Source of the DNA: Montifringilla adamsi
Lineage: Eukaryota > Chordata > Aves > Passeriformes > Passeridae
Reading direction: 5' to 3'
DNA length: 64,000 nt
NCBI GenBank assembly: GCA_017590115.1
Contig: JAGGNK010007559.1
Coordinates: forward strand, 4,424,020-4,488,019
Shown: positions 46,356 to 59,200 of the stretch, piece after piece
How positions within the stretch are numbered: the first letter of the stretch is position 1
Layout of the letters: each line of letters begins with the position of its first letter
The notes under the pieces: generated by a model
The model's database searches: none
What the model saw: the letters and a program-made list of their open reading frames with translations, nothing else
What the model was told of the DNA's origin: nothing
Translations under genes and position numbers: made by a program

Positions 46356-47794
46356 AAATGTGCTTCTTAAAGGTCACAATACCTGGAGAGTGTAAATAGT
46401 TAGGTCTGCAGGTCAACAAAACCTGCCAGCTTGAATTAGGTGTTGGGCCACTTGAGTTTAAGCCAAACATTGACTATTCATTGGAAAATGCTCTTCACAG
46501 TTACTGAGACATCAGTGCAGGTAAATATTTTCTCTGCAAAGTCCTATCTGATGGTCACTCTTTACACTTTCCCAAGGAACAAGTGTTAAATTCCTTTGTG
46601 AAGATCCTTCTTCATTTACCAGGTTTTAGATTGGATTTACAGCAGTGAAAGCCAGGAGGAGGAGAGATGGAAAGTTCTTTATGGAGCTCTGCAAAAAGTG
46701 TACCTACAATTCAATGGAGACAGTGTGATTTTAACCAGGAAAACCCCCATTCTATGATCAATCAAGATTTGATTTGATTTGATCAGACTTTTTACATAAT
46801 ATATTCAAGTAGCATTTTATTTTCCTAATGGAACATTCTTCATAAGCAATTTCCATAATGACAGCCTTGCAGAACATGGTGTGAATAAATTAAAGACAAT
46901 GTGTAATAAAGTTTCATCATAATGAGATAGGTTATTTCAAGCAGTATATGAAAATAATTTATATAAGGTCCTAGAAATAAAAATCCTGTTTGGCATCCTG
47001 GGTTTATACGGCTAAATTTTTGAAAGGGGAAAGAAAATGTGCAATGTATAAATATTTATTTATTTATAAAATATGCAGTTTTGGTAGCCACTCTGCCACT
47101 CCTTACTGTAGATTCCTACTTGACCTAACATAACCTGTTTATGGTCAGGAAGACATTGTTGGATTTTCCACATTTAAGTAGCCACTAACCTATGAAATGA
47201 CCTAAAATCTGTGCTGAAAATAATGCAGGAAGCAGATCCCAGAGTGCACCAGGGGTCCAATGGGGTCTTGCAATCCAAGAGCCTCTGCTCAGTTTTAGGA
47301 GTGTAGGTGTGGTCCATATGTCAGATTCCATTATCACCCTGCAGAACCTGATTCCATGTGCAACCTCCAGCTTGATTCTGTGTCCAGGGAATACCTATCA
47401 ATTATTCCAATGTTATTGGGTCAACTGCTGTTTTCTAAAAACTTCTCAGCAACCATCCTTGGTCTCACCCCACAGTATTAACCAGTATTACTTTAAATCT
47501 CCACTGACTCTCATTAATCTTACATTAGACTTTTCATTGGACTCTTCTGGACTGCCAGAACTCTCTCTGGGAGGAAAATTAAAACCACAAATAGCATTAT
47601 CAGATGAGTTGTGTGAGGCTGGGCTAATTCTGGTCAAGCAGCACACATATTATTTACACACTGCAGTGAATTACTCTTCATATAACTGTAGCATCATTTC
47701 ATTCTGTGCAGAGCCCTTGTTGCCTCCAGATGGTAATTCATATCTATTACAACATTACAAAGTGTTTGAAGAAATGATGTAGCAGACTCAGAAT

Positions 47795-47810
47795 TATATA
47801 TATATATATA
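47795..47810. repeat. (TA)8 microsatellite
   Basis: Eight uninterrupted TA units followed by a T run. It is short. Confidence 0.9.
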
Positions 47811-50800
47811 TTTTTTAGGAAACAAATAACCTCTTATTACAGTTTGTAAATATTTATTTGCCTCTGTTTGCCTTCTTGTCCTAAAAAAAGTGTCCAAGCT
47901 TCATACCCACAGCAGTGAGAGATATATTTTTAAGTATAAAACTTGAAAATTGTTATTCTAATGTCTTCTGTTATTCTAAGTATTAAGTGGGCTGGGAAAA
48001 CTGTTAATAGAAAGTATGTGGTGAAGAGAGGGTCTATTCCATACAAACGTAAAGAGAATATGGTAAAGACTGTAAGAGTTAAAGTGTATGTGAAAGAAGT
48101 GTTTAAAGCATTGGGACTAAACTCTTGCTACTGAAAATTTACATTTAACTCACAGTGCTACTTGGATTATATCAGATAAGGGATGTGCCCACTGTCTAAA
48201 AATAGGAAGAGAAAGCCTGGAACAGCTGTCACAGGGAATTCTGCTTTCTAGAAGTGCTCTGTTGTGACAGTCAATGTAAAGATAAGATTCCTTTCCAGAG
48301 GAATAAAAGGGATTTCTATGAGACAGCAAGTGTCAAAGCACAAGTTATGCTCAAGACTATGTTCTCAAAAGTCCTACTGAGTAAAGGTCAGACCTGTACC
48401 TTTCAGAGCTGGTATAACTTCATGTTTCAGCATCAACAGGATTTGTGGAGATGCCAAAGTGTGAACTCAGAATTGTATTACTGCCGTGAAAATCAATGTG
48501 CATTTCAGGACTGGGGAGGATTCTCTGGGAAACCCACTAGGCACTACAAGCTTTTGGAAATGGAGCTATTCCTGTAGTTACTTCAGGCTGTGTGGCCATA
48601 AATGCCTAACACTTGCTTGAGTTGCTCTGAACACACAAAAAATATGGGACTCTCAAGGAACACCAGGTAAGGACTAACAAGGGAATCTTGTTTATTAACT
48701 GCCTTTCTCAGTTATGCTTTAATATAGACAGATTAGTGACATGCTGATTTCTGGTTTGTAATGACTTGAACTCAAGCCTTTGTCATTCTTACCTCCCCCG
48801 TCTTACGGCTTCTGCTGCTTTTAGACCTCCACAGGCAAGAAATGGCTTCAGCATGTGCTTGACTTCAAATAGATGACTCTCCCTTAAAGACACTAAATAT
48901 TTACATCCTTGACATTATTCAGGTCCTGAAGTTTCAGCCCCTCTGCAAAGGACAGGGATTTTGATTTCCTCTGTGCTTCCATGGGAGCCACGCACAAAGC
49001 TCCCAGCCAGGTTCTCCTGCAGTTAGCAGTGCTAGCACCATGGATGGCAGCAGCAGAAACTGCAGGACCATGCCAGCCACTGATACTCTAGAAGGAAATT
49101 CTTCCTTGGTGGCACCATGTGCCCCAACTATCACACAACTGGCCAGCCCCACTCTCCAGGGTAAAAGTGGTCCACAGATGCTCTGGCAGAGCCATGCAGG
49201 GAAGTTTGCACAATGCCTACCCCACTATGTCTGGCCTGAGCCACTATTATTAATCATTCACTTTCATGAGCAGTTAATTAATCCACAAAATTTAATTAGA
49301 AATAAATCAGTAAATGCATTTTTAAAATATGGCATAAAATAGAAATGCCCATTTAAAGGAGTGACATGGACACCCACTTGGTGCTTTACTGGGGAGACAC
49401 AGAGGATGGTTTCTTTCTTGTTGTTTTTATTCTGTAGTAAGTTTTAAAATACAATAAAAAAATAAGCATCAAGAAGCGTTGTTTTGAAGGGGTGCATTAT
49501 ACACCCTCTGGACGAGATCTCTGTCAACTCAGTACCCAAAATTGCACATGCTATTAGCAGATAAAACAGTAGCACAACATAACTTTGGATCACTGGAGAC
49601 CTCCCATACATTTGCCTAGAAGGGAATACTCTGCATTGACTTAGCCTTTTTCCTTCTGTGCTAAACAATAATTACATTTCTAGAAGAATTCAGCCCCAAA
49701 TATTAAGCATTCCTGCCAGTCATTCCAAAAGCAGAGGGAGCAGTTGTTAATCTATAAATACTGCTGCACTCAGCAGAGGTGAGCCCTGCAAGAGTCACTC
49801 TGCATTGATGCCAACCCTCTGCAAATCACTGCTGGCAGAAAGGGAATAATTTGGGATTGTGTCACAGGGGTGTAACGGAGTGCTGCTGTGACAAGGATGA
49901 AGCACGTTAAGAGACCTTTTTGGCCAACTTGCTGCCCACCCCCAAATCACTGAACTTTGTATTGCTTGTTTGTACTGCTCAAGACGTTTGCAAAATAAAC
50001 TTTTTCATAGATGATTTATATGCAGAGAAGCTAAAAACAAACTGACCTTTCTCACCCATCAAATAGTCCAAGCTTGTTCTTGTATCCGATTGCCTACTTA
50101 AACCATCTGAGATTGCTCTTTGTAACGCATAGATCTGCTTTTGTGTGTGTCCCCTTGCAGGAGTTCTGGGAGGGAAAGCAGTGAGGGGGTTTTGCAAGAT
50201 GTTAGTCCATTTAGCAGATGGAACTGCTGAGAAAAATCACCTATTTTTTTCTGGAAAAACAATGTTACATAAGCACTTCTGTAACTTTTTCTGTTTCATA
50301 AGTAACCTGGCAAGTTGAGTAATTCACATTCTGGGTATCATTCTAAAGAAATATTTCTAATAATCCTCTCTGTGTACAAAGCTGTATTGCCTCATCCTGG
50401 TTTGGCATTTAATCTACAACTTACTATTTTCAGAAAGGCTATTTCCCAATTCAAATAAAAACAACTTATATTGTTGTCACACTTATATTGTGCCTTTCTT
50501 CCTAGAAGATTCCAAAGAGCTCTGCAGAATTAAAACAAAACAGACATGTTGGACACAGGGTGGTTTCATTCATCATGGAAATGTGGCCAGCCCTGGGGTG
50601 AAGTGTGTTCAGCAGCAGCAGCAGCCCAGAGCAACACCATAGAGCAGCTTCCAGTAGGGAGCATGCAGAGCCTGATTATTTTCCTCCCTATCTTACTGCA
50701 GTTACCGGGAATTCTGTATGGTCATTTGTGATTTACACATGATGCTAAGCATTCTAGGCTGTAGCTCAACAGAGAGCAGAAGGAAAACTCAGCCACCTGC

Positions 50801-51272
50801 CCCCATTGCCATCCTGAAAGCCAGGGATGTGACTGTATTAGAAACTGTAAGAGGTGGAAGAGGGGGAGAGCAGCAGTGACTTAACAGGCTCCTAAAAAAA
50901 GGATGAAACATAGATATCAGTGTCACAAAGTCCCATACAAAATAAAAATTCACCCAGCCTGCATCCTCTTTTTCAAACATCTAAAGGCCAGAACTGGGAA
51001 AGGTCTACTGACCCCAGAGCAAATGCAACAACTGCACAGTCCCATCTTCAGCTGGACTGGAAATCTCTGGGATAGTCCTTGAAAGCTCCTTGTTGCGGGA
51101 GCAGCGTGGGAGTGTTTGGGAGGCAGCTACCCCTGATGGTCACCACAGGTTTAGTGCAGCCTGCTGAGATTTCCCCTGAGCACCTGCAGAGCCAGCTGGA
51201 CTGTCAGGAATCCCAGCTCTGGAACAGCCCTTTGTAACCTGGACGTGAAGGTCCATTTTCTTTCCTACCCTG

Positions 51273-51291
51273 CACACGCACACACACACAC
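51273..51291. repeat. (CA)n microsatellite
   Basis: CA repeats with one CG interruption near the left end (CACACGCACACA...). Confidence 0.88.
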
Positions 51292-51659
51292 TTTTACCAA
51301 CTTGATATGAAATATTTTGTGAAGTTTTTTTTTTTTTTCTCCAGGCTGTTTTTCTGCTGCCTCTAAGTGTCACAGCATAACTCAAGGCAGGCTGTACCAG
51401 GATCCAGAGCTGGCCATATTATAATCTCATTTAAAGATACGAAGCGATAATTAGTGAGCTCTGAATAACCATTCTGTATTATGATGTCTAATACTTGTCT
51501 TGGCTAAAGCAAATACAGGGGAAAGGCTATAATCTTATTTATATGTATCAATGTACTGAATATATGTCTTTACAAAACCCGCAGTACTTGTGCCTGCACA
51601 ATTTAATCTGTGGCACCAAAATTGCACATTAACTGCTTATAACAACCTGTGCCTTGATT

Positions 51660-51677
51660 AAAAAAAAAAAAAAAAAA
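51660..51677. repeat. A18 homopolymer
   Basis: An uninterrupted run of 18 A, followed by a GAAAGGAAGGGAA purine tract. Confidence 0.9.
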
Positions 51678-52391
51678 GAAAGGAAGGGAAGCAAAGCACC
51701 AAAATTGTTAACCCTCTTACCAGCCTAATACTTAATTGAAAATCCCCTTGGTTGTAATGGATTTTTCTTTTTATACGTACTTTATACAGCACTGTATTAA
51801 AGTGGCTTTTTATAAACACAACACATGAGGTTAATAGCTGTAGCCTGGGTTAGGGGGTTTTTGTACCCTAAATCTCTACCAAGACTGTTATATAAATGCT
51901 ACTATTCTAAAAATAACCCCCCAAATAATCAGGGAAATGTTACATTATCACTCCCCATATCAGGCTACTAATGATGGCAAACCAGGGCAGGCTATTCATG
52001 GGTGAAATAATCCTCTTTTAAAAAAAGAATCCATCCTTACCTGCTCAGAACTACCTACCTGAGTATAGGAAGTCTTTGAAGGGCATCTTTAAATACATGC
52101 TGGTTGTATCAACAGGTCTTAAAGGTTATACATTTGCAAAAATTCACTGACTAAGTGGAATATCTGCTATTTTTCAGTAATGTCTGCATTATACTTTCCC
52201 CAACAAAGGAAGCAAAGAGAGATCAGTATTTTTTTCAGATTTTTAGGGCAGAAGATTATTAAAAATCTCATCTATTTTAAACCACAGTCCAGCTGACTGG
52301 AAAGACATTAGCAATGTTTGTAGAAGCCTCAAGGATATTTTACTGCTTCTGATGTAGAAGTCCTGGTGTATCCTTCAAGGGAAGCTGGCTA

Positions 52392-52414
52392 CCCAACCCC
52401 CTCCCCCCATCCCC
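52392..52414 (-). other. G-quadruplex motif (minus strand)
   Basis: On the plus strand, C-runs of 3, 5, 6 and 4 are separated by AA, T and AT. The minus strand therefore has four G-runs with loops of two, one and two bases. This is a canonical quadruplex pattern, with an i-motif on the opposite strand. It stands in AT-rich noncoding DNA. Confidence 0.8.
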
Positions 52415-53210
52415 ATTTTAAGGAAATTTGCTTGGGCACTGTTTTGTCAGGTACTTAGAGTAATTGTGATGAGAAAAAAGGTGCAATTTAGAGCTATAAA
52501 ATCAAATATCATAAATTAGTACACCTTGATTTGCATTTCATCACTTAAACAGAGTATTTGCAAATGGCAAACAAAGCCATTTGCTCCAGGCTTTGACCTT
52601 CAGGAAGTGCAAAGGAACAGCCAGAGACTCTTCTCTTTCCCTGTGTGATCTCTGTTGATCCAGAGGATCCCTCCCATGGTGGTGATGTGCTCTGGGTCAG
52701 GATGCTTTGCTGTCCTTTGACAGCAGGGTCTGTGCCACCCCCGTTTTCACTGGACAATGTTGCACTGCACTGCATCCTACATGGCAAAGCCAAGGGTTTC
52801 TCTGCTCTTGGTACAGCTTTTCTGAGGTGTCTCCCCAGATCAGGATTTACCCAGAAAATTTACAGCTCACTGTGCTGCTTTTTTTGGGTCACACATTAGA
52901 TTTTACTGGCTTGCAGCAAAGTTCTGTGTGGATACATAGGAACACATATTGTAACATGTATCCCAAACTTTTGTCCTAGTTGCTTTTTAAAAAATTAAGG
53001 ATATGATTTCAATCCTTCCATATGATGTAGTTTTTAGCACTTCTGGATTGGCACCTCACTCAGAGTTCTTGTAAATAAAGACTTGCAGTACACAAGTTTG
53101 TCTGAGTTTTGGAGACACTGAAGAGTTCTGGTTTGTGTTGTTGATAATCTGTCACAAACTGCTTTATAATCTCTCCTCAGCATGGTGAAGTGGATATTTC
53201 CACTCCAGAC

Positions 53211-53280
53211 TGGGATGTGGCTCAGTGGGAAGAGCTTCTATTCTGGCCTTTCCTTGCTCTGTGACCTCTGACTAACAACA
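53211..53280 (+). repeat. possible MIR or other tRNA-derived SINE remnant
   Basis: GGGATGTGGCTCAGTGGGAA followed by GAGC resembles a tRNA 5' half with its A box (TGGCTCAGTGG). CTTGCTCTGTGACCTCTGAC follows, which resembles the MIR CTGTGTGACCTTGGGC stretch. The B box region is absent, so this is not a tRNA gene. An internally deleted MIR is the simplest reading. Confidence 0.4.
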
Positions 53281-55917
53281 GGCTTTGGTATCTTAGTGAA
53301 TCTTCTGCAAATGTCTAGAATTATGTCTGCTTTATAATAGCAACATGATCAGGAGTTTGAAAAGTGCTTCAAAACCTCCATACAAGTTCACCAAAGATTT
53401 TCAGAGCTTTTCCCTGCTACTTGACTTTGCAACTTCACCACTCAACATGCCACAAGTATTGAGAACACTGCATTCCATAGAGATAATTTAATTGTATGAG
53501 TTAGTGATCAATAGGCTCTGTGTTCAGTACCCACCAAAGACTCAAAGTCCCATTTGACTGGGCACTTTATGAAAACACAGTACCAGGCCTGACCATTTCC
53601 AATGAAGGAAGAGTTGCCCAAGGAAGCTTCTGGCAGAGATGAAAATTTAACTGGGCTCTCCTCAAAGCCCAGATCCTATTTCTGATGGAAAAGCGTGTCC
53701 CTTCTCATCAGTGCTGAGTCTGATAGCACAAGCCCATCTGCTCTGGGATCTGAGTGTCAGCTCCTAAATGCTCTGGGAACTGATACACCACAGCTGATGA
53801 TTTTCTCTTTTTATGGGAAACAAGAAATATTTTAAGTGCTTGTGGATCTTTCCACAGGCTGAGCTAGTCTATCTAGACAGTTTTTATTCTAGCAGAAAAT
53901 ACTCTATAGACATTTTCTTAATAATTTTAGCATTGCTCACTCATTTTTCTTTTTTCTCTCTTCAATTCCTCTCTGTCATGAGAATAAAAAAGAAAAATTC
54001 CATTTGAAATGGAACATTTTCCTTAATCCTATAAAGAAAGAGTATAATTGATTCAACTATAAAATTTATAGGCATGGAATCAATGCTTATTATAGTCAAA
54101 ACATGCCAGGTCACTTCTTTGTGGCTGGTTTAAAGCTGTTCCGTTAAGTGTAATGTTAAATGAAAGTGCTTTAGTCTAAACATGAAAAGGTTAGATTGTG
54201 TTACATCTGCACAGCTCTGTGTGCCTATTAGGATCTGGTTTCAGGGTTTCATGCAGAAGACCTTCCATTGTTTCCTTTGTACCTTCTCTCTGGGGTAAAA
54301 CTAATTTTTGACAGTCACAGTAGTAGCTGCTATAATGTAGATATTAATTTAATCTGGAGCTGCATCAGTCCTTAAATAGTTCAGACTTTGCCTTTATGTT
54401 TTTGGGGTCTGGAAAACACTGAGAAATTGAGTATGAATGGGGCTTAATCAGGGCATTGATGGCAAATCTTTTCAGTCTCTTAATTTTTCTGTTCTCAGAC
54501 GTCTACCTTCAGGGCTAATTGAAAAGATTCAAGTGCTATGCAGGCACAGTCACTCCTACAGCTCTACTGTTCTGGCTATTAAACATTTCTACACACTTTG
54601 CAATTAAGCTACTAAACTTTTCAGCAGATGTTTTTTCATAGCAGCAAAGTGTTTCTAACTTTTCTGTTGGCACAGAGCAATGCCATCACAGATCTAATGG
54701 TGGAACATTTAGGGAGGGTATTTATTAGGGCTGGAGCCAGTCAAACTGACTGGAGAACCTCAGATTGAGCAGATTTCCCATTTTCTTACTATTTGTGATT
54801 CCATCTTCGTGGTGTGCCTGGTGTTGGTGCAGTACTTCTGAGACAAGACAGTGTTGAGACTGTGATTGCTTGGGGTGGCTGTGCCCTGATGCAGCAGCAT
54901 CTTTACATTTCAGTGCCTGGGCCAAAGTTTGCCTTTGGCTGAACAGGTGTAATTCCTGTTGAACCAAGTGGGAATTCCACAGTTTTAAATAAAAACAGCT
55001 CTTGGCCCATTATCCACTTACATGCACGGTGCCCAGGGGCCAAGATACACAGCATTGACAAGTGATTGGGGGGTTCCTCAAGAGCTTGAAGCTTTACTAC
55101 ACAGGGCTCAAACAAAGCTGTATTTCAGACAGCAGGGAGCACATGCCAGTTTCATTTGTCTGAATTTCGTCACTCAGAATAAAGGCCTTTAAAATCACCA
55201 GTCACTTTCCAAAAAAACACCCCCACCCCCCCAGCCCCCCAGTTATAAATCCTGGCAGTGTAAAAGCCTAAATAAATACATACGTCAGCTGCCAGGATCC
55301 TGGATGACAGTTTTCAAGGCGTATATTGCCCCAGACTAGCCTGTAAATAATTTTTATTTTTATTCATGACTTTAAAACCACATCACTAGTGGGCTGGACT
55401 TGTGGTTCTTCATTTGCATAGTATATGTTTTGACCTAAACTGAGTTAAATGCAGAGGGAGAAGAAATGAAGGTCAAATTTCATTAACAAAATAAAGCAGC
55501 TCATGTGAAATTGACGTCTAGTGATGGAAAAATATGCAACTGAACTGAACCTTTCACTGGTTATTTAACCAAAACAAGGTCTCTGTAATGACAAACATTC
55601 CCATCTTCAACTGCATCACAGACACTAACAGAAAAACTTGGCACATCTCATTGTATGGGAATATGAGGCAGAACTGGTGAGGACTTTTTCCTGCCATCCC
55701 CTTGCCAACTGTACATTCCATCTGACTGAGGATTACTGATAATTTTTGGCACCTTTGTGGCTACAGAGGACTCTTCTGTACAGTATTTATTTATCCAGGA
55801 CTTCTAGAATTTATTTTTAACAGAACTTTTAAAAATGCTGTAAACACAAAATATGCTAATTGTATTAACAAAAGGATTCCTACACCAAAAGTTTACTTTT
55901 TCCCCCCAAGCACACTT
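53281..55917. other. noncoding DNA, nothing recognised
   Basis: AT-rich with short frames only. A C-rich tract with three long C-runs lies at 55,220-55,240. Confidence 0.55.
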
Positions 55918-56010
55918 AGGGGCCAAGCTCTTCAGTTGGTGTAACTTGGTAGAGCTGCTCTCACTTTGGTGGACACCATCCAAATTTAAAATGGTTGAGG
56001 ATCTTTCCCA
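55918..56010. repeat. palindromic ancient interspersed repeat
   Basis: AGGGGCCAAGCTCTTCAGTT leads into GGTGTAACTTGGTAGAGC, then ACTTTGGTGGACACCATCC, AAATTTA and GGTTGAGGATCTTTCCC. It follows the same layout as the copies at 33.9-34.2 kb: a GGGCCA...CTTCAGCTGGTGTAA left end and a complementary TGAGGATC...CCC right end. About 90 bp are visible, heavily diverged. Confidence 0.5.
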
Positions 56011-56189
56011 GTAAAGCAAAATGCTTATAAAAATTTGAATAAAAGGGCGTATTTAGACATATATTCTTTCCTTAGCAGTACTACCAGGAGCCTTTAACAG
56101 CCATGTCTCTGCAGCTACAAACAGGACCTCATTTGCCAAGAGACACAGACCCTGTCAGAGAGCACCAACAAAATGAGGAGAGAAAAGAG

Positions 56190-56290
56190 GTCAAGATTAT
56201 TCCCATTTTACAGAAGAAAAACTGAGGCAGAAAAGCATTGACTATTTTGTATCAAACTAGACATAACTGACTCCAGCAGAGCCCTGAGTC
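56190..56290 (-). repeat. MIR SINE fragment
   Basis: On the plus strand the order is TTATTCCCATTTTACAGAAG, AAAAACTGAGGCAGAAAAGC, then CTCCAGCAGAGCCCTGAGTC. It matches reverse-complement MIR (TATCCCCATTTTACAGATGA, GGAAACTGAGGCACAGAGAG, GTGGCAGAGCTGGGATTC). Confidence 0.8.
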
Positions 56291-59200
56291 ACCTCTATCA
56301 GGGCATGTGGACATACCCAAAGAGATTGTCAGAAAGCTCTGACAAAGTTGAGAACTGGCTTTCTGTGTCCCCATCCAGAGCATAGCTTGCTATTCCCTAA
56401 ATGTCCTGGAAAATCTCAGAACTAGATTAGAAACTATTACTTTCACCACAAAAAATTCAATGACAACTTTTTGGTTTTCAGTGACAGAAAGCTGAAATGT
56501 TTTAGTTTTGAACGAAGTTCTTCCCCTCTACTTTTGAGTACTGAAATCCAAAGAATTTTTACAAGCAAACCTGATTTTTTTCCTGGTTTTAACAGAAGGC
56601 TTTCTACCCAATCAAAGCCTCACAATTTTTTCAGAACCTGAACATTTTGAGATGCATTAGCAAAAGGAAAAAATAACCCTTTTTTTTTTTTACAAGACCG
56701 ACTTTCCACTAAAAAAACGCAGCGCAAGAAGCAATTTTCTACATTTTCTTTCTCTTCATCTTCCTTATCTTTCAAGGACTCCTGAGCTGCTTTTGCTGTT
56801 ATTATAATGCCTGTGTGAAAATTCTGATGGTGCTTTAGAGTAAATAAGGCAGTAAATAGGCTGAGAACTGTGCTCTGCCTCTCTGAATGCTCCACTGGAA
56901 CCCGGGATACAAACTGCTAACTTAGGAATCTAACTCATGTACCTGGCACAACTAAAGCTGGGCAGTGTAGCTGGCTTTGGATTAAACCTCCTGTGCTTGG
57001 TTTTCTGGCTAAGTCAGCATTGCCCTGCCTTGAATTAAGAGTACCTGCACAGATCCTGGCTGAAGCCAGGCACTGTAACTCACTGAGCTCCAGCTCATGC
57101 CTCAGGGCTGAGCAGCACTGAGGATGGCACACAAGAAGCTGGGGTGTTCTGAGGCAAGGACAGTGTTATTTGGCAAAAAGAAAAAAAAAAGAACAAAAAA
57201 GGAAAGGGAAAATGTCTGCTTTAAAAGATTTAATTATTTTAAAATGTAAAATAAAATACCCATAAAGTAATGCAAAGAAGTTAAACGTTCCCTTCAAGGG
57301 AATTTTTTTCTTTTCAAAATGATCCCTTTTTCTAATAAACTAGTAATTTATATAATCCATATAAGACCACTAACACTCTTTCTCCTATTTTTAAGTAACA
57401 CTGGAGAGCTTTCCCAAGGCTTATTTTATTTTTCTGAGAAAGATTAAAAATTGTGATGGTCCAGATCCTTCCACACTTCTATTTGCTGACAAGCACCACA
57501 CTCCTGCCACAACCCCAGTGAGCAGCAGCTGGGGATGTGTCGTGTGGAATTTTCAGCACTCCACTGGCTGCAGTGGAGCAGTGCCAGGCTGACAGATTCA
57601 CTGCTCTGAATGCAACACCATCTGATTTGGAGCTTGTTGAACAAGTCATAAATCAAGCGATCTTTATGTTTCTAGACAAACATTTCAAGGAAAACAAGGA
57701 TAAAGGGTCTCTATATGGAGCTATTTGTTCTATCCAGCCTCTTATCCAGCTTAATATTTTTGTTGCTTCACAACGAGCATATTGTGACTTGCCTGGGCTG
57801 CACAGGAGGATGCTTTATCCTTTCAAAGTAACTCCAGGCTGTATTCCTGTTTTTCACCCAGAAGAGGACCATGGGAAGAAACTATAGCTGAGCCACCATC
57901 CTTCCTAGGGCTCGTACTGCTGGGGATGCTGCTTCAACCCAGACCTAAAACATGTAGAAAGAATATTTTACTCTTAAGTAAGTCACGGTGCTTTAGTTTT
58001 GGATCCAGTTTCATGCTAGACATGGCACAGTACCTCAGATGGCATTGCAGACACAGCCTGAGGGGACACACACTCCTCTCACCATTCAAAGGAGCATGGG
58101 GTGAAGTCTACTCAAAGAAAATCCTGCCTGCTCTTCCATACCTCCCCTCTACCCCCTATTTCTCTCTCAAATAATTCAGATATTTTAGCCCTTCCAGACA
58201 AAAACTGGAGCCTTAAATTAAAATGTCATCTGTTAGTAAAGAACCTAAGCTATGTTTTTCATTCCTGAGAAAGGACTCACTTATGCTTATAACTATAAGT
58301 TGCTAGTGATTAAGCAACTGGTATATTTTCACACTCATTAAAAGAAACATGGTGTGTTCGCCTTTCTAAGAAAAGGCATCTTGTTTGTAATACTGTAATA
58401 CATTGGGAACACCTTCTAATTGGCTTCTAGTGCCCCTTGCCAAAATTCAGACACAAGTTTGTTTATTTACACAAGGAAAAAAATAAAACATTGTATAATT
58501 AGTCAAGTAATGGACTCCTAAATTCAGAAACTCAGAGGTACGCAAAACTGACAAACTTTTTAAGATTCCATTTTGGTTTATGAAATATCTCAATAGGTAG
58601 CTCAGACTGCATCATGGCTATTGTAGCAATGTGCTGCTCAATGTGGTGTTTGTGTTGAGATGGAAAACTTTGACATGTTTGATTTTTATGCAAGTCAATT
58701 AACCTGTTTTTTAAAACTGTAAGGGCATGCTTTGCAAATAAGATTACTTACTATAAATTATGAGAACATAGGGCTCCATTCAGACAAAAATGTTACACAC
58801 CCCTTACACATGCATAAGTCTGCAGAATATAGTTCTGCACCCTGACAACTTATTCAGCTAGGGGTAGGAGCTTATTTTGGTCTATTCCACGGGGGCTCTC
58901 CTAAAAAGATATGAACAAAAGGGGATAGAGACTTAATTAGAATGTCTCCCTACACCCCACCTTCCTTTGCACCACCCAGGCAATTCCAACAGGCCAAAAC
59001 CTCTCCTTATGTGGTGAGGGAAGAATTCCTTTTTGCAGTTAAGTCAGCCCAGAGCAGAATTAGCAATGGTATGTCCCCCTAACCACAGTACATACGGACA
59101 TTTGGCCCTTCCCACCTGTGAGTTCTGCTCTCACACTCAGGCACGCTCTATTGACTGCTGGCCTGTCCATCTGTTCACACAACCTTCCTTGTGCTTGGCC

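Larger units (their letters stand above)
46356..53210. other. noncoding DNA, nothing recognised apart from simple repeats
   Basis: AT-rich. A TTTGA run lies near 46,768 and an ATTTATTTATTTA word at about 47,052-47,065. A 157-codon plus-strand frame (47,309-47,782) has no protein resemblance. The 51.41-51.66 kb segment contains CCATATTATA, GATAATTAG and TAATCT words, suggestive of regulatory DNA but unproven. Confidence 0.5.

Noticed and set aside
53211..53240. tRNA gene candidate (A-box-like TGGCTCAGTGGGAAGAGC)
   Set aside because: No B box, anticodon stem or matching 3' half follows. It fits a decayed tRNA-derived SINE better.
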